NCBI RefSeq assembly: GCF_013340935.1
Contig: NZ_WHOS01000015.1
Coordinates: forward strand, 62,001-126,000
Length of the DNA stretch: 64,000 bases
Origin: Azospirillum melinis
GTDB lineage: Bacteria > Pseudomonadota > Alphaproteobacteria > Azospirillales > Azospirillaceae
Reading direction: 5' to 3'
The stretch's first letter is position 1; each line of letters starts with the position of its first letter. Shown here piece after piece: positions 47,496 to 58,948 of this stretch. The notes under the pieces are model-generated. The model did not search any database and had not been told where the DNA came from. It saw only the letters and a list, made by a program, of their open reading frames with translations. The translations under genes were made by a program, and so were the position numbers.

Positions 47496-50182
47496 GCCGT
47501 TGACCGCTCCACGAGGGCCAGTTCCCGTGCGATGGCGGTGCAGGTCGCGGCGAAGCTGTCGCGCAGCCGGCCGGCCTCCTCCCTGAGCCGTGGGAGCGGT
47601 GCGCCTTCGGTGGCTGACTGCTCCAGCAGGCGGGCGGCTTCGGCCAGCGGCCTGGCGCCGGCATTGCGGGAGGAGCCTTTCAGATTGTGGGCGCAAGCCC
47701 GCATCCGGTCGCGGTCGCCCATGTCGAGGGCCTTGTCCAGATCGGCAATCACCCCGTGGCCGATGGCGATGAAATCACCCAGCAGTTCCGCCAGCATCTC
47801 CGCATCGCCGCCGCACAGCGCGCGCAGGCCGGCGAGTTCAATTAATGGTTCGGGCAATGGTTCGGGCAGTGTCTCAGGCACCGGTTCCGGCAAAGCCCAT
47901 GCCGGAACCTCGGCTGGCTCGGCGGGGACCGGCGGCATCCAGCGTGCGAGCGTCGCCCCCAACTGCGACAGCTCCAGCGGCTTGCTCAGCACATCGTCCA
48001 TGCCGGCGGCGCGGTAGCGCTCGATGTCGGCCGGGGCGGCATTGGCGGTGATGGCGACAATCGGGAGGCGGTCCGCCGACGGTTCGTCGCCGCGGATCCG
48101 GCGGGTCAGCTCGAACCCGTCGATTTCCGGCATCTGGACGTCGGTCAGCAGCAGGGCGAAACGTCTCCGGCCCTGCCGCATGGCGTCGAGCGCCTCCAGC
48201 GCCTCGGCTCCGCCGGGCGCCATCTCCGCGGCATAGCCCAGCGCCTGCAACTGCATCAGCAGAACCTTGCGGTTCACCGGATTGTCTTCGGCCACCAGGA
48301 TCAGGCGCCCCTGGGCTTCCGCCCCATCCACGGCGGGGGCGCCGGGGGCGGGGCCTGCCGCAGTCCTGGCGCCGACGGGCGACGGCAGGGCAGAGGATTG
48401 GGGGTTGGATTGGAGGTTGGACTGCGGGTGGACCGGCTGGAGATGCAGCCTGCCGGCGGCGACGGCCACCGCGCGCAACAGGACCAGCCGGCGCAGCGGG
48501 CGGCTCAGCACCACCGTGCCGGCTTCCGTCCCACGCGCCGCGGGGTGGGAGGACGGGCCGGGCATGCCACCCGTCTCATGGCAGAGCAGGACCACCGGTG
48601 GCCGGGCCTCGCCGCTGCGGCGGCCAAGCTCCTGCGGCGCGCAGGCGGCGGCCGGGACATGCAGCGCCTCGTCGATGGTGACGACGCCGACCGCGCAGCC
48701 GGCTTCGCGGGCGATGCGGGCCTGGGCCGCCAGTTCGGGCGGGGAGGCGGCGGGCAGCACGCGGGCGCCGGCCTGCTCCAGATAGCGGGCGAGGAAACCG
48801 CGCTCCGTGTCGTCGGGCACGCCCAGCAGGACGGTCAGCCCGTCCAGATCGACGGCATCGGAACCGTCCTCCGCCGAAACCGGTGCGGCGGCGTGGGCCA
48901 GGGGGAGACGCAGCCAGAAGGTGGAACCGCGGCCCGCCTCGCTCTCCACCCCGATCTCGCCGCCCATCAGGGCCGCCAGCCGCCGGCTGATCGACAGCCC
49001 CAGCCCGGTGCCGCCGAAGCGCCGTGTGGTGGAGCTTTCCGCCTGGGTGAAGGGCTGGAACAGGCGCTGGCGAGTCGCCTCGGCGATGCCGATGCCGGTG
49101 TCGCAGACGGCGATGCGCAGCAGCGTTTCCGTGCCTGTCGGGGGCGACTCCAGCTCGGCGCGCAGCACGACGCGGCCGGCCTCGGTGAACTTGATGGCGT
49201 TGCCGGCCAGATTGAACAGGATCTGGCGCAGCCGCACCGGATCGCCCAGCAACGCCTGCGGGATCGCCGGGTCGACATAGGTCAGCAGCGCCAGCCCCTT
49301 GGCCCCGGCGGCGGGGGCCAGCGTTTCCGCCACCCCCTCAACCAGCGCCGGGACCGAGAGCGCCACCCGTTCCAGATCCATCTTCCCGGCTTCGATCTTC
49401 GAGAAGTCCAGGATGTCGTCGATGATCCGCAGCAGCGCGTTGGCCGACTCGCGCATGGTGCCGACGGTGTCGCGCTGGTGGTCGTCCAGCTCGGTCCGCT
49501 CCAGGAGGCCCAGCATGCCGAGCACCCCGTTCATCGGCGTGCGGATCTCATGGCTCATGGTGGCGAGGAAGGCGGATTTGGCCTTGGTCGCCTCCTCCGC
49601 CTGCTCGCGGCTTTCGCGCAGCTCGCGCGTGCGCTCCGCCACCCGGGTTTCGATGGACTGGATCTGGTCGAAGGCGCGCAGCGCCGCGATCACCGCCGTG
49701 AACAGGCTTTCCGCCGACAGGTCGGCCTTCGGCTTGTAGTCGTTGATGTCGTAATCGACGATCACGTCGCGCTGCGGCGCCTGACCCGGCTGGCCGGTGC
49801 GCAGGATGATGCGGACATCGCGGTTGCCCAGCCCGTCCCTGATCCAGCGCACCAGTTTCAGGCCGGAATCGTCCTCCTCCATCACCACGTCGAGCAGGAT
49901 CACGGCGATGTCGTGCCGGCTTTCCAGCACGGTGCGGGCGTCCGCCGCGGTGAAGCAGCTGACGAGGTCCAACCGCCGCCGCTGGAAGGCGACATCGGCC
50001 AGCAGCAGCCCGGTCATGGAATGGACGTCGGACTCGTCGTCCACCACCAGGATCACCCAGGGCGGGGCCGCCGGGTCGATCGGCTCCGCGCCGGTGGCCG
50101 CCTCGCCGGGATCGGGCGGGGCGCCGTCCACCTCCTCGTCGGCGAACAGGATTTCGTCATCGTCGTAGGCGCCGGTGCTCAT
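47492..50182 (-). CDS. Hybrid sensor histidine kinase (REC-HisKA-HATPase-REC-Hpt)
   Basis: An 896-residue cytosolic hybrid kinase. An N-terminal receiver (D98 in [13 protein letters not shown]), a short coiled coil, HisKA with H211 ([13 protein letters not shown]), an HATPase with DTGIGIAE and GGTGLGLS, a degenerate receiver-like middle, a full receiver ([13 protein letters not shown]) and an Hpt with [12 protein letters not shown] follow in order. The start overlaps the end of the upstream kinase gene by four bases, and the stop overlaps the DUF1329 start. It is a close paralogue of the kinase at 8894-11980 but lacks that protein's DUF3369 region. The upstream membrane kinase may phosphorylate its N-terminal receiver. 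Confidence 0.9.
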   Translation of the reverse strand: MSTGAYDDDEILFADEEVDGAPPDPGEAATGAEPIDPAAPPWVILVVDDESDVHSMTGLLLADVAFQRRRLDLVSCFTAADARTVLESRHDIAVILLDVVMEEDDSGLKLVRWIRDGLGNRDVRIILRTGQPGQAPQRDVIVDYDINDYKPKADLSAESLFTAVIAALRAFDQIQSIETRVAERTRELRESREQAEEATKAKSAFLATMSHEIRTPMNGVLGMLGLLERTELDDHQRDTVGTMRESANALLRIIDDILDFSKIEAGKMDLERVALSVPALVEGVAETLAPAAGAKGLALLTYVDPAIPQALLGDPVRLRQILFNLAGNAIKFTEAGRVVLRAELESPPTGTETLLRIAVCDTGIGIAEATRQRLFQPFTQAESSTTRRFGGTGLGLSISRRLAALMGGEIGVESEAGRGSTFWLRLPLAHAAAPVSAEDGSDAVDLDGLTVLLGVPDDTERGFLARYLEQAGARVLPAASPPELAAQARIAREAGCAVGVVTIDEALHVPAAACAPQELGRRSGEARPPVVLLCHETGGMPGPSSHPAARGTEAGTVVLSRPLRRLVLLRAVAVAAGRLHLQPVHPQSNLQSNPQSSALPSPVGARTAAGPAPGAPAVDGAEAQGRLILVAEDNPVNRKVLLMQLQALGYAAEMAPGGAEALEALDAMRQGRRRFALLLTDVQMPEIDGFELTRRIRGDEPSADRLPIVAITANAAPADIERYRAAGMDDVLSKPLELSQLGATLARWMPPVPAEPAEVPAWALPEPVPETLPEPLPEPLIELAGLRALCGGDAEMLAELLGDFIAIGHGVIADLDKALDMGDRDRMRACAHNLKGSSRNAGARPLAEAARLLEQSATEGAPLPRLREEAGRLRDSFAATCTAIARELALVERSTA

Positions 50183-52581
50183 GCGGGTTCGGTCTCCAGC
50201 GGTACGGGCGTCGGCGAAGGCGTGGCGGCGGCGGGACTGCCGGGGGGAATGACGGTCTTCGGAATGCGCAGGGTGAAGGTAGTTCCATCGCCGGGAACGC
50301 TGTCAACCGAGATCCGCCCGCCCAGTGACTGGGTCACCAGATTGAACACGATGTGCAGCCCCAGGCCGCTGCCGCCCGACCCGCGCCGGGTGGTGAAGAA
50401 GGGTTCGAACACCTTGGGCAGGTTTTCCGCGGCGATGCCGACACCGTCGTCGGCGAAGCGGATTTCCACCTCGCCCTCGGCCGCCTCGTCCACGTCGATA
50501 ACCATGTGCCCCTTGCTGTCCGCCGGGAAGGCATGGGTCAGCGCGTTCATCACCAGATTGGTCACCACCTGGCTCAGCGCGCCGGGGAAGCTGTCCATCA
50601 GGATGCCGGGCGAGCAGGCGATGGCGACGCGGTGCCGGCTCTTGCGCAGGGTGGGGCCGAGCGAGGTCACCACCTCCTCCAGATAGGCCAGCAGGTCGAA
50701 GCGGCGGCGCTCCTCGCTGGTCTGGTCGACGGCGACGCGCTTGAAGCTCTGGATCAGTTCCGCGGCGCGGGTCAGGTTCTGTTCGATCAGGCGGGACGAT
50801 TCGCTGGCGGTGGCGACATAGGCGGCAAGCTCCGACTTCTTCATCGTCCCGCGCTCGAACCCCTCGGCCAGCATCCCGGTCCGGCCCGACAGGTGGGTGG
50901 CGCAGCCGAAGGCGATGCCGATCGGGGTGTTGATCTCATGCGCGACGCCGGCGACCAGCAGGGCGAGCGAGGCCATCTTCTCGGCCTGGACCAGATTGGC
51001 CTGCGTCTCCTTCAAATCGGCATAGGCGCGTTCCAGCTCCTGCATCGCGTTGAAGATTTCCTCGGCCGACCGGGCTTCCACCGTCACGTCGGTCAGGGTG
51101 CGGACGAATCCGCCCTCCGGCAGCGGGTTGGTGCGCACCTCGACGATGCGGCCGTCGGGACGGCGGCGCTTGAAGGTGAAGGGCTGGTCGATCATCCCCG
51201 CCGGCTCCTCCGGTGGCATCGTGAAGCCACCATCCATACCGGCGTCGGAGCCGCTTCCGCTGCCGCCCGCGCCGATGCCGTAGCTGAGATACAGGTCGGG
51301 ATCGTCACCCATCTCGCCGAATTCGCCCTGGCGGCGCTGGAGTGCCACGACATCGGCGAAGCGCGGGTTGCCGGCCAGCACCTCGGGCGGGATGTTCAGC
51401 AGCTCCGCGGCGCGGCGGTTCGCCGTCACCACCCGCCCGTCGCCGTCGACCTTGATGATGCCCTGGTCGGTGTTGTCCAGAGTGACCTGCAGCACATTGC
51501 GTTCATGGGCCAGATCCAGCTCGGCCCGCACCCGTTCGGTGACGTCGGACATGGTTCCGGTCAGGCGGCGGGCGCGGCCGTCGGGATCGCGCTGGGCAGT
51601 GGCGCGGTCCTCGATCCAGGCCCACCGGCCGTCGCGCCGGCGCATGCGGTAGACGGCGGTGTAGGCCATGGCGCGGTCGCGCACCCGGCGCCGCGACTCC
51701 TGCATCACCCGCTCCGCCTCGTCCGGATGCAGCAGCGAGGACCAGGTCTCCGCCGTCATCGGCAGCTCGCTCGGACCATAGCCGAGCAGGGCGGGGAATT
51801 CCTTCGACCACCAATATTGCCCGCTGTGCAGGTCATAATCCCAGACGGAGGACCGGGTGGCGGTGATGGCCAGCGCCAGCCGCTGCTCGCTCTTGCGCAG
51901 GGCGGCCTCCTCCTGTCCCAGCCGGGCGAGCATGGCGTTGTGGGCCTGGATCACCCGCCCGAGTTCGTCGGCGGCGCGCCAGTCCACCGGCTGGTGCCCG
52001 CCGCCCCGCTCCGATTCCAGGATGGAGGCGATCAGCCGCCCCAGCGGCCGGCCCACCGTCAGCCGCAGTGCCGCCAGCGCCGCCGCGATGGTGCCGGCCA
52101 GCATCAGCAGAAGCAGCACCGCGGTGTTCACCACCTCCTGCCGCAGCTGTTCGCGGACGACGTCGTGGCTGTAATGCAGGGTGATGGTGCCGACTTGGAG
52201 GTTCTGTACCCGGACCGGCCGCCGTTCGATGTTGGCGTCGCTGCTCAAGGGACAGCTCGGCCCCGGCCAGGCGAACAGCCCGTCGGCCAGATCGTCGCTC
52301 ACCTCGACGCAGACGAGCTCCCGGTTGGCGCCGATGGCCTGGATGACGTTGCGGATAGCCTGGACGTCGAAGGTCCACAGATTGTTGGACAGCGCCGCCG
52401 CGTTGATGTCGGCGATGGTCGCCACCTTCTGCCGCAGCGCCGCCTGCAAATCCTTGTAGCGGTCATAGAAGAACAGGGCCGAGAACAGCGAAACCGCGAC
52501 CACGAGGCTGGGCACCAGGATCAGCAGGAACTTGGCCGATACGGTCGGTATGCGCCGCCATGCCTCAACGATCCTGGTCAT
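50179..52581 (-). CDS. Membrane sensor histidine kinase with two PAS domains
   Basis: An 800-residue kinase. A transmembrane helix (about 18-38) and a periplasmic domain of about 130 residues with two cysteines lead to a second helix and a HAMP segment. Then come a PAS domain ([20 protein letters not shown]), a second PAS ([20 protein letters not shown]), a coiled coil ([20 protein letters not shown]), HisKA with [13 protein letters not shown] and an HATPase with [13 protein letters not shown] and [13 protein letters not shown]. It lacks a receiver. I chose the ATG at 52581. It heads a three-gene operon with the hybrid kinase and the DUF1329 protein. Confidence 0.9.
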   Translation of the reverse strand: MTRIVEAWRRIPTVSAKFLLILVPSLVVAVSLFSALFFYDRYKDLQAALRQKVATIADINAAALSNNLWTFDVQAIRNVIQAIGANRELVCVEVSDDLADGLFAWPGPSCPLSSDANIERRPVRVQNLQVGTITLHYSHDVVREQLRQEVVNTAVLLLLMLAGTIAAALAALRLTVGRPLGRLIASILESERGGGHQPVDWRAADELGRVIQAHNAMLARLGQEEAALRKSEQRLALAITATRSSVWDYDLHSGQYWWSKEFPALLGYGPSELPMTAETWSSLLHPDEAERVMQESRRRVRDRAMAYTAVYRMRRRDGRWAWIEDRATAQRDPDGRARRLTGTMSDVTERVRAELDLAHERNVLQVTLDNTDQGIIKVDGDGRVVTANRRAAELLNIPPEVLAGNPRFADVVALQRRQGEFGEMGDDPDLYLSYGIGAGGSGSGSDAGMDGGFTMPPEEPAGMIDQPFTFKRRRPDGRIVEVRTNPLPEGGFVRTLTDVTVEARSAEEIFNAMQELERAYADLKETQANLVQAEKMASLALLVAGVAHEINTPIGIAFGCATHLSGRTGMLAEGFERGTMKKSELAAYVATASESSRLIEQNLTRAAELIQSFKRVAVDQTSEERRRFDLLAYLEEVVTSLGPTLRKSRHRVAIACSPGILMDSFPGALSQVVTNLVMNALTHAFPADSKGHMVIDVDEAAEGEVEIRFADDGVGIAAENLPKVFEPFFTTRRGSGGSGLGLHIVFNLVTQSLGGRISVDSVPGDGTTFTLRIPKTVIPPGSPAAATPSPTPVPLETEPA

Positions 52582-52879
52582 GCCTTGCCGTTCCGGAGGT
52601 TCGTCGATAGGGCGGCGGTGCGGCACGCGGAGCGCGCACCTCCCCAAGGACGTTCTACCCCGTCGTCCGCCCTCCGTCCATGCAGGTTGAGTCCCAGGGG
52701 CGGGAAGCGGAGGAAAAGTGTCGCGCCAAAGGGGAGCGCTCATCCGATTGTGGTATCGAGACTTGAGGCCGGACAGATGCTTGCACTACTGTGCATAGGC
52801 GGATGGCTTTGGTTTCGCGCGCATTTGTATGGGTGCGGCCAGGGTTGCGGACCGGGTTGAGAGGATCTTGAGAGGATCT

Positions 52880-53185
52880 ATGGATTTCAAGACGACCAAC
52901 ACAGTCGATGCGACGGAGGTTTGGCTGACGGGCCGCCTCGAGTTCACCGACCATGACCGGCTCAGAGACATCGTCGAACTGGTCGAGCAGTCCCGTGCGC
53001 GGCGCTTCGTCATCGACATGTCGAAGCTGGACTTCATCGACTCCGCCGGGCTCGGGATGTTGCTGATCCTCCAGGAGGAGACCGAGAGCCGCAACATCAA
53101 GATGATCGTTCGCCATCCCCTGGGTGACGTGAAGCGGTCGATCGAACTGGCGCGGCTGGGCGAGATCATCACCATCGAGTTCTGA
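52880..53185 (+). CDS. STAS-domain anti-sigma factor antagonist
   Basis: A 101-residue SpoIIAA/RsbV-like protein. The phosphorylatable Ser55 lies in FIDSAGLGMLLILQEE, the family's key helix. When dephosphorylated such proteins bind the anti-sigma kinase and free its partner. I chose the ATG at 52880. It is first of three + strand genes that make a complete partner-switching set: antagonist, kinase, phosphatase. The membrane kinase gene is divergent from it, so a shared regulatory region lies between (52582-52879). Confidence 0.9.
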   Translation: MDFKTTNTVDATEVWLTGRLEFTDHDRLRDIVELVEQSRARRFVIDMSKLDFIDSAGLGMLLILQEETESRNIKMIVRHPLGDVKRSIELARLGEIITIEF

Positions 53186-53248
53186 CCTGCGGAACTCCGA
53201 CCTGCCGAGTCCTGACCCGCCGGTTCTTGCCCCAGGGGAGTTTGCCGC

Positions 53249-54052
53249 ATGGACGCCGCTCATCACGACAGCCCGGCCGAACCGGCACTCCGCGGCTTCA
53301 GCCTGTTGCGCGACCGGGTGCCCACCGACATGGCCGCCCGCGTCGCGTCGCGCTTCGCCGGGACGGTGCAGGACCAGCGGGACGATGCCGTGGCAACCGG
53401 GCGGGGGCTGCCGGAGCGGGCGGTGGAAACGCTGCTGATGGAGCGGGCCGACCGCGACCGTCTGCGCGCCGCCTTCGACCGGAGCCCCTTTCTGACGGTC
53501 GAGCTGGGGGAGGGAGCCGACGAGGCGGCGGCCCCGCTCGACGACTGGTCGGGGGCACCGGCGGCGGACGATCCCGGGCTTCCGGGATTCTACCTGTCGC
53601 TGACCACCGGCACCGCCTATGGCCTGCAATGCCCGGTGCTGGTCTGCGACGAGCTGGTGCGGCGCGGCGTTCTGGAGCCGCAGCGCCGGTCCAATGTGGA
53701 GCTTTGCCTGCACGAGGCCGTCGCCAACGCCATCGTCCACGGCAATCTGGGCCTGTCCAGCGCGGTGAAGGGGGAGCCGGGCGGCTATCGCCGGTTCAGC
53801 GAGATGATGCGCGACCGGCTGGGCGATCCCGCCGTGACGCGGCGGCGGCTGGACATCTTCTGCCGCTGGAACGGGCGCTGCATCGCCATCGCGGTGGTGG
53901 ACCAGGGCGGCGGCTTCGACACCGCGCTGGCCCCGGCGACCACCGGCAACAAGGCGCGGTCGGGCCGCGGCTTCGTCTTCATGCGGACGCTGGCTTCGCG
54001 GGTGACGGTGACCGACGGCGGTCGCTGCACCGTCCTGCAGTTCGACCGCTGA
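53249..54052 (+). CDS. Anti-sigma regulatory kinase (RsbW/SpoIIAB-like) with extra N-terminal domain
   Basis: A 267-residue protein. The C-terminal half is a GHKL ATPase: N-box VELCLHEAVANAIVHGN (residues 150-166, N160), G1 box VVDQGGGFD (217-225) and GRGFVFMRTL (239-248). Such proteins phosphorylate the STAS antagonist and sequester a sigma factor or other target. The first about 115 residues are an extension not found in simple RsbW proteins and may be a partner-binding domain. The ATG at 53249 has AGGGGAG ahead. It is the middle gene of the partner-switch set. Confidence 0.85.
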   Translation: MDAAHHDSPAEPALRGFSLLRDRVPTDMAARVASRFAGTVQDQRDDAVATGRGLPERAVETLLMERADRDRLRAAFDRSPFLTVELGEGADEAAAPLDDWSGAPAADDPGLPGFYLSLTTGTAYGLQCPVLVCDELVRRGVLEPQRRSNVELCLHEAVANAIVHGNLGLSSAVKGEPGGYRRFSEMMRDRLGDPAVTRRRLDIFCRWNGRCIAIAVVDQGGGFDTALAPATTGNKARSGRGFVFMRTLASRVTVTDGGRCTVLQFDR

Positions 54053-54062
54053 CGGAGCGTCC

Positions 54063-55250
54063 ATGGCCGTGCCCGCCCTGTCGCTGTCGGACTGCCGCGT
54101 CCTGATCGTCGACGACAACGAATTCAACCGAAAATCGCTCGCCCTGGTGATTCGCCGCGCCGGCATCGCCGAGATCGCCTTCGCCGAGAACGGCCGGGAA
54201 GGGCTGGCGGCGGTCGACCGCTTCCGCCCCGACCTCGTCCTGCTGGACGTCGACATGCCGGTGATGAACGGCTGGGAGATGTGCGAGGCGCTGCGCCGCA
54301 ACGCGACGCACGAGCAGCTTCCCGTGCTGTTCCAGACCGCGCTGGACAGCGACGAGGAGCAGGTGCGCTGTTTCGAGGCCGGCGGCAGCGATTTCATCTC
54401 CAAGCCGATCAAGCCCGGCGAATGCGTGGCGCGTGTCCGCCACCAGCTGGAAAAGCGCAAGCTGTTCAACGATCTCGCCGCCTTCCGCGAACGGGTCCAG
54501 CGCGAGCTGTCGCATGCCCGCGCCATGCAGACCTCGCTTCTGCCGGAAAGCCGCAAGCTGGCCGAGGTGGCCGACCGTTACGGCCTGACGCTGGATGCCC
54601 ATTTCGAGACCTCGTCGGAGCTGGGCGGTGATTTCTGGGGCCTCTATCCGCTCGGCGACCGCCGGCTGGGGCTGCTGATGATCGATTTCGCCGGGCATGG
54701 CATCACCGCGGCGATCAACACCTTCCGCCTGCACACGCTGATCGACCGCTTTCCGATGCAGCATATGGCGCCGTCGCAATGGCTGACCCAGTTGAACGGC
54801 GCGCTGAAGGACGTGCTGCCGACGGGGCAGTTCGCCACTGCCTTCTTCGGCATCCTCGACCTCGCCATCGACACGCTGACCTTCGCCGCTGCGGGCTCGC
54901 CCAACCCGGTGCTGGGAACGCCGGCCGGCGCGAAGGGAAACGGGCCGGACATCCGTCTGCTCGATTCGGCCGGGCTGGTGCTCGGCGCCTCGCGCCGGGC
55001 GCAGTATGTCGACCAGAGCCACCGCCTGCCGCGCGGCGGCTTCCTGTTCCTGTACAGCGATGCCCTGATCGAATGCGGCGGCAACGGGCATGCCCCGCTG
55101 GGCCAGGGCGCCGTGCCCGATTTCGTCCGCGACGCGCTGGCCCGCGACCGCCAGCACCCGCTGCGGCCGATGATGGACAGCTTCTATGCCCGCACCAGCC
55201 TGCCGTTGCGCGACGACCTGACCGCCGTGTGGGTCGCGCGGCGGGCGTGA
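54063..55250 (+). CDS. REC-PP2C (SpoIIE/RsbU-like) serine phosphatase
   Basis: A 395-residue response regulator phosphatase. The receiver has D17/D18, phosphoacceptor D62 (LLDVDMPVMNGWEM) and K114. A helical linker (QRELSHARAMQTSLLPESRK) leads to a PP2C-type domain with metal-binding GGD (188-190) and D208-FAGHG. It should dephosphorylate the STAS antagonist when its receiver is phosphorylated, linking a two-component input to partner switching. It starts 10 bases after the kinase gene. The target is most likely the antagonist encoded two genes upstream. Confidence 0.92.
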   Translation: MAVPALSLSDCRVLIVDDNEFNRKSLALVIRRAGIAEIAFAENGREGLAAVDRFRPDLVLLDVDMPVMNGWEMCEALRRNATHEQLPVLFQTALDSDEEQVRCFEAGGSDFISKPIKPGECVARVRHQLEKRKLFNDLAAFRERVQRELSHARAMQTSLLPESRKLAEVADRYGLTLDAHFETSSELGGDFWGLYPLGDRRLGLLMIDFAGHGITAAINTFRLHTLIDRFPMQHMAPSQWLTQLNGALKDVLPTGQFATAFFGILDLAIDTLTFAAAGSPNPVLGTPAGAKGNGPDIRLLDSAGLVLGASRRAQYVDQSHRLPRGGFLFLYSDALIECGGNGHAPLGQGAVPDFVRDALARDRQHPLRPMMDSFYARTSLPLRDDLTAVWVARRA

Positions 55251-55260
55251 AAGGTGAGCC

Positions 55261-56127
55261 TTAGGGTGCGAACTGTTCCTTCAGGATGCGCTCTTCAAAG
55301 TTCAGTTCCGGGTCGAACAGCAGGGTCAGGCCGACCTCGCGGCATTCCTGAACCTCGACCCGCAGAACCTCGCGCACCTCGGTGAAGTCGGCGACGGCGC
55401 TGACCGGGCGCTTGCCTTCCTCCAGCACGTCGAAGGTGATCTTGGCGGTGTGCGGCAGCAGCGCGCCGCGCCAGCGCCGCGGGCGGAAGGCGCTGATCGG
55501 GGTCAGGGCCAGAACGCCGGCATTCAGCGGCACGATGGGGCCGTGGGCCGACAGGTTGTAGGCGGTGCTGCCGGCCGGCGTCGCAACCAGCGCGCCGTCG
55601 CAGATCAGCTCCGGCAGCCGGATCACCTTGTCGATGGTGATGCGCAGCTTGGCCGCCTGCCGCGTCTCGCGCAGAAGTGAAACCTCGTTGATGCCCAGCG
55701 CCTCGACCCGTTCGCCATTCACCCGCGTCGCCACCATGCGCAGCGGATGCAGGCGGACATGCTGGGATGCCACGATCCGCTCCGCCAGATCCTCCTCGCG
55801 GTAGGCGTTCAGCAGGAAGCCGACCGAACCGCGGTTCATGCCATAGACCGGAGTCGGCCGTTCCCGGTTGCGGGTCAGCGCCCGGTGCAGGGTTTCCAGC
55901 AGGAAGCCGTCGCCGCCCAGCGCCACGATCACGTCGGCTTCGTCCGCCAAGGCATTGCCGTAGCGGTGGACCAGCCGGGTGCGGGCGGCCCGCGCCTCGT
56001 CCGTGTCGGCGCAGGAAAACGCGATGCGCAGCGCATCGGGTGCTGGCATCAGCGGCGCCTGCGCATCTGCGGACTGGACAAGGCCGGATTGATCGACGGC
56101 GGGCGGCGTGGCGGCGGATTCGGTCAT
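55261..56127 (-). CDS. nadK: NAD kinase
   Basis: A 288-residue ATP-NAD kinase making NADP. The diagnostic GGDG (71-74, in [19 protein letters not shown]) is followed by [22 protein letters not shown] and [18 protein letters not shown]. The first about 30 residues ([20 protein letters not shown]) are unconserved, so a start further in is possible. It converges with the phosphatase gene and lies downstream of clpA, separated from it by a terminator. Confidence 0.93.
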   Translation of the reverse strand: MTESAATPPAVDQSGLVQSADAQAPLMPAPDALRIAFSCADTDEARAARTRLVHRYGNALADEADVIVALGGDGFLLETLHRALTRNRERPTPVYGMNRGSVGFLLNAYREEDLAERIVASQHVRLHPLRMVATRVNGERVEALGINEVSLLRETRQAAKLRITIDKVIRLPELICDGALVATPAGSTAYNLSAHGPIVPLNAGVLALTPISAFRPRRWRGALLPHTAKITFDVLEEGKRPVSAVADFTEVREVLRVEVQECREVGLTLLFDPELNFEERILKEQFAP

Positions 56128-56230
56128 GGCGCGACCATACCGCAGTCCGGCCTTCGCGCAAAAGTATCGCGCGGTGACGACCCGATGCAAAAGAGCGCAT
56201 CCGTCGGCCGCACCCATTGGCCGCACAACG

Positions 56231-56260
56231 AAAAGGGGACCGCGCGCGGTCCCCTTTTTT
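56231..56260. terminator. Bidirectional-looking terminator after clpA
   Basis: AAAAGGGGACCGCG and CGCGGTCCCCTTTT form a perfect palindrome with flanking A/T runs, 38 bases beyond the clpA stop. It should end the clpS-clpA transcript and separate it from nadK. Confidence 0.8.
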
Positions 56261-56297
56261 GCCATGTGGAAGACTGGATGAAACGGATCGGCCGAAC

Positions 56298-58613
56298 TTA
56301 CTCGACCATCTCCGACACCATCTCCTCGTCATCGTCGCCGGAGGTGCGCTTCGGCCGGTTGCCTTCGGTGTAGTCGAAGGCCGGCTTGTCGTCCTTGACG
56401 GTGACCTTGACCAGACCGCCCTTGCTGAGCTTGCCGAACAGCAGCTCTTCCGCCAGCGGCTTCTTGATGTACTCCTGGATCACGCGGCCAAGCGGGCGGG
56501 CGCCGTAGAGCGGGTCGTAACCCTTCTTGCCCAGCCACTCGCGTGCCTCTTCGTTCAGCTCGATGGACACGCCGCGATCTTCCAACTGCGCTTCCATCTG
56601 CATGATGAACTTGTCGACGACGCGGTTGATGACCTCCTGCGTCAGCGGCGCGAACGGGATGATCGCGTCGAGACGGTTGCGGAACTCCGGCGTGAACATC
56701 TTCTCGACCGCTTCGATGTCCTCGCCGACCCGGCGGTCACGCTCGAAGCCGATGGCGGGCTTGGCCATGTCGGCGGCCCCGGCGTTCGAGGTCATGATCA
56801 GGATGACGTTGCGGAAATCGACAATCTTGCCGTTGTGATCGGTCAGCTTGCCGTGGTCCATGATCTGCAACAGGATGTTGAACAGGTCCGGATGGGCCTT
56901 CTCGATCTCGTCCAGCAGCAGGACGCAGTGCGGGTGCTGGTCGATGGCGTCGGTCAGCATGCCGCCCTGGTCGAAGCCGACATAGCCCGGAGGGGCGCCG
57001 ATCAGGCGCGACACCGTGTGCCGCTCCATGTACTCGGACATGTCGAAGCGGGTCAGCTCGATGCCCAGCGTCATGGCGAGCTGGCGTGCCACCTCGGTCT
57101 TGCCGACACCGGTCGGGCCGGTGAACAGGTAGTTGCCGATGGGCTTCTCCGGCTCGCGCAGGCCGGCCCTTGCCAGCTTGATCGCGGAGACCAGCGCGTC
57201 GATCGCCTTGTTCTGGCCGAAGACCATGGTCTTCAGGTCGCGCTCCAGGTTCAGCAGCGTTTCCTTGTCGTCGCGGCTGACCGACTTCGGCGGGATGCGG
57301 GCGATCTTGGCGACCACCGCCTCCACGTCCTTCACGCCGATCTTCTTGCGGCGCTTGTTCTCCGGCAGCAGCATCTGCGCCGCACCGACCTCGTCGATAA
57401 TGTCGATGGCTTTGTCGGGCAGCTTGCGGTCGCCGATGTACTTGGCCGACAGCTCCACCGCGACGCGGATGGCGTCGGCGGTGTAGGTGACCTTGTGGTG
57501 CTTCTCGTAGTAGGGCTTCAGGCCCTGGAGGATCTTGATCGCATCCTCGACCGACGGCTCGTTGACGTCGATCTTCTGGAAGCGCCGGACCAGCGCCCGG
57601 TCCTTCTCGAAGTAGCTGCGGTATTCCTTGTAGGTGGTCGAACCGATGCAGCGCAGCGAGCCGGAAGCCAGCGCCGGCTTCAGCAGGTTCGAGGCATCCA
57701 TCGCACCGCCTGAGGTGGCGCCGGCGCCGATCACCGTGTGGATCTCGTCGATGAAGAGGATCGCCCCCTCCGTCGCCTCGAGTTCGGACACGACGGCCTT
57801 CAGCCGCTCCTCGAAATCGCCGCGGTAGCGCGTGCCGGCCAGCAGCGAGCCCATGTCGAGCGCGAAGATGGTGGCGTTGCGCAGCACCTCAGGCACTTCC
57901 TGCTGCACGATGCGGCGGGCGAGGCCCTCTGCGATGGCGGTCTTGCCGACACCGGGGTCGCCGACGTAGAGCGGGTTGTTCTTCGACCGCCGGCACAGGA
58001 TCTGGATGGTCCGTTCGACCTCCTGCTCCCGGCCGATCAGCGGATCGATCTTCCCGCCGGACGCCTTCTTGTTCAGGTTGACACAATACGCCTCTAGCGC
58101 TTCGCTGCCTTTTTTCACGACCTTCTCCGCCGCCGCCTCGTCGTCAGCGCCCGAGACACGCTTTGTTTCCGAGCGGCCCGGAGCCTTCGCGATTCCGTGA
58201 GAGATGTAGTTGACCGCATCGAACCTGGTCATCTCCTGCTCCTGCAGGAAGTAAACCGCGTGGCTCTCGCGTTCAGAGAACAAGGCAACGAGCACATTTG
58301 CTCCCGTCACCTCCTCACGTCCCGACGACTGGACGTGGATGGCCGCACGCTGCAGAACCCGTTGGAAACCAGCCGTCGGCTTGGCATCATCGGGCCTGTT
58401 CGTGATAAGGTTCGCCAGCTCATTGTCGAGGTAATCCGACAGTTCCGCGCGCAGTCGGTCGAGATCGATCCCGCAAGCGCGCAAGACGGCGGTAGCATCG
58501 GAGTCTTCGGTCAACGCGAGAAGCAGATGTTCGAGCGTCGCGTATTCATGCCTGCGCTCGTTCGCGTGGGCCAGGGCTCGGTGCAGCGTCTGTTCCAGGT
58601 TACGCGACAGCAT
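56298..58613 (-). CDS. clpA: ATP-dependent Clp protease ATP-binding subunit ClpA
   Basis: A 771-residue Hsp100 unfoldase. The N-domain (1-145) has two Clp repeats; AAA1 has its P-loop at 218-225 (GDPGVGKT) and Walker [12 protein letters not shown]2 has its P-loop at 499-506 (GPTGVGKT). An IGF loop ([11 protein letters not shown]) for docking to ClpP is present, and there is no ClpB-type long middle domain. The acidic tail [12 protein letters not shown] is typical. I chose the ATG at 58613, eight bases after clpS. It unfolds substrates for ClpP, including N-degron proteins presented by ClpS. Confidence 0.96.
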   Translation of the reverse strand: MLSRNLEQTLHRALAHANERRHEYATLEHLLLALTEDSDATAVLRACGIDLDRLRAELSDYLDNELANLITNRPDDAKPTAGFQRVLQRAAIHVQSSGREEVTGANVLVALFSERESHAVYFLQEQEMTRFDAVNYISHGIAKAPGRSETKRVSGADDEAAAEKVVKKGSEALEAYCVNLNKKASGGKIDPLIGREQEVERTIQILCRRSKNNPLYVGDPGVGKTAIAEGLARRIVQQEVPEVLRNATIFALDMGSLLAGTRYRGDFEERLKAVVSELEATEGAILFIDEIHTVIGAGATSGGAMDASNLLKPALASGSLRCIGSTTYKEYRSYFEKDRALVRRFQKIDVNEPSVEDAIKILQGLKPYYEKHHKVTYTADAIRVAVELSAKYIGDRKLPDKAIDIIDEVGAAQMLLPENKRRKKIGVKDVEAVVAKIARIPPKSVSRDDKETLLNLERDLKTMVFGQNKAIDALVSAIKLARAGLREPEKPIGNYLFTGPTGVGKTEVARQLAMTLGIELTRFDMSEYMERHTVSRLIGAPPGYVGFDQGGMLTDAIDQHPHCVLLLDEIEKAHPDLFNILLQIMDHGKLTDHNGKIVDFRNVILIMTSNAGAADMAKPAIGFERDRRVGEDIEAVEKMFTPEFRNRLDAIIPFAPLTQEVINRVVDKFIMQMEAQLEDRGVSIELNEEAREWLGKKGYDPLYGARPLGRVIQEYIKKPLAEELLFGKLSKGGLVKVTVKDDKPAFDYTEGNRPKRTSGDDDEEMVSEMVE

Positions 58614-58621
58614 GTGTGGGT

Positions 58622-58948
58622 CTAATCCTTTTCTAACGTGCATTGCAGCGGGTGCTGGTTCTGGCGCGCAAAGTCCATCACCTGCGTGACTTTCGTCTCC
58701 GCCACCTCGTAGGTGAACACGCCGCACAACCCCACACCCCGCCGGTGCACATGCAGCATGATCTGTGTCGCTTCCTCCCGCGATTTGCTGAAGAAGCGTT
58801 CGAGAACGAGAACGACGAACTCCATGGGAGTGTAATCGTCGTTCAGCATCAACACCTTGTACATCGACGGCTTCTTGGTCTTCGGCTTGGCCTTGACGAC
58901 CACGCCGCTGTTAGTGCCGTCGTTGCCCTGCTTGTCAGAGTCGGCCAT
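58622..58948 (-). CDS. clpS: ClpS adaptor protein
   Basis: A 108-residue ClpA adaptor that recognises N-terminal destabilising residues. The conserved core [20 protein letters not shown], then [20 protein letters not shown], is complete; the first about 25 residues are a flexible extension. It precedes clpA by eight bases, the standard arrangement. Confidence 0.95.
   Translation of the reverse strand: MADSDKQGNDGTNSGVVVKAKPKTKKPSMYKVLMLNDDYTPMEFVVLVLERFFSKSREEATQIMLHVHRRGVGLCGVFTYEVAETKVTQVMDFARQNQHPLQCTLEKD

Noticed and set aside
48398..52860. Two long + strand open frames (about 760 and 830 residues) opposite the two - strand kinase genes
   Set aside because: Both are shadows of clear kinase genes, with low-complexity Arg/Gly/His composition and no ribosome binding site.
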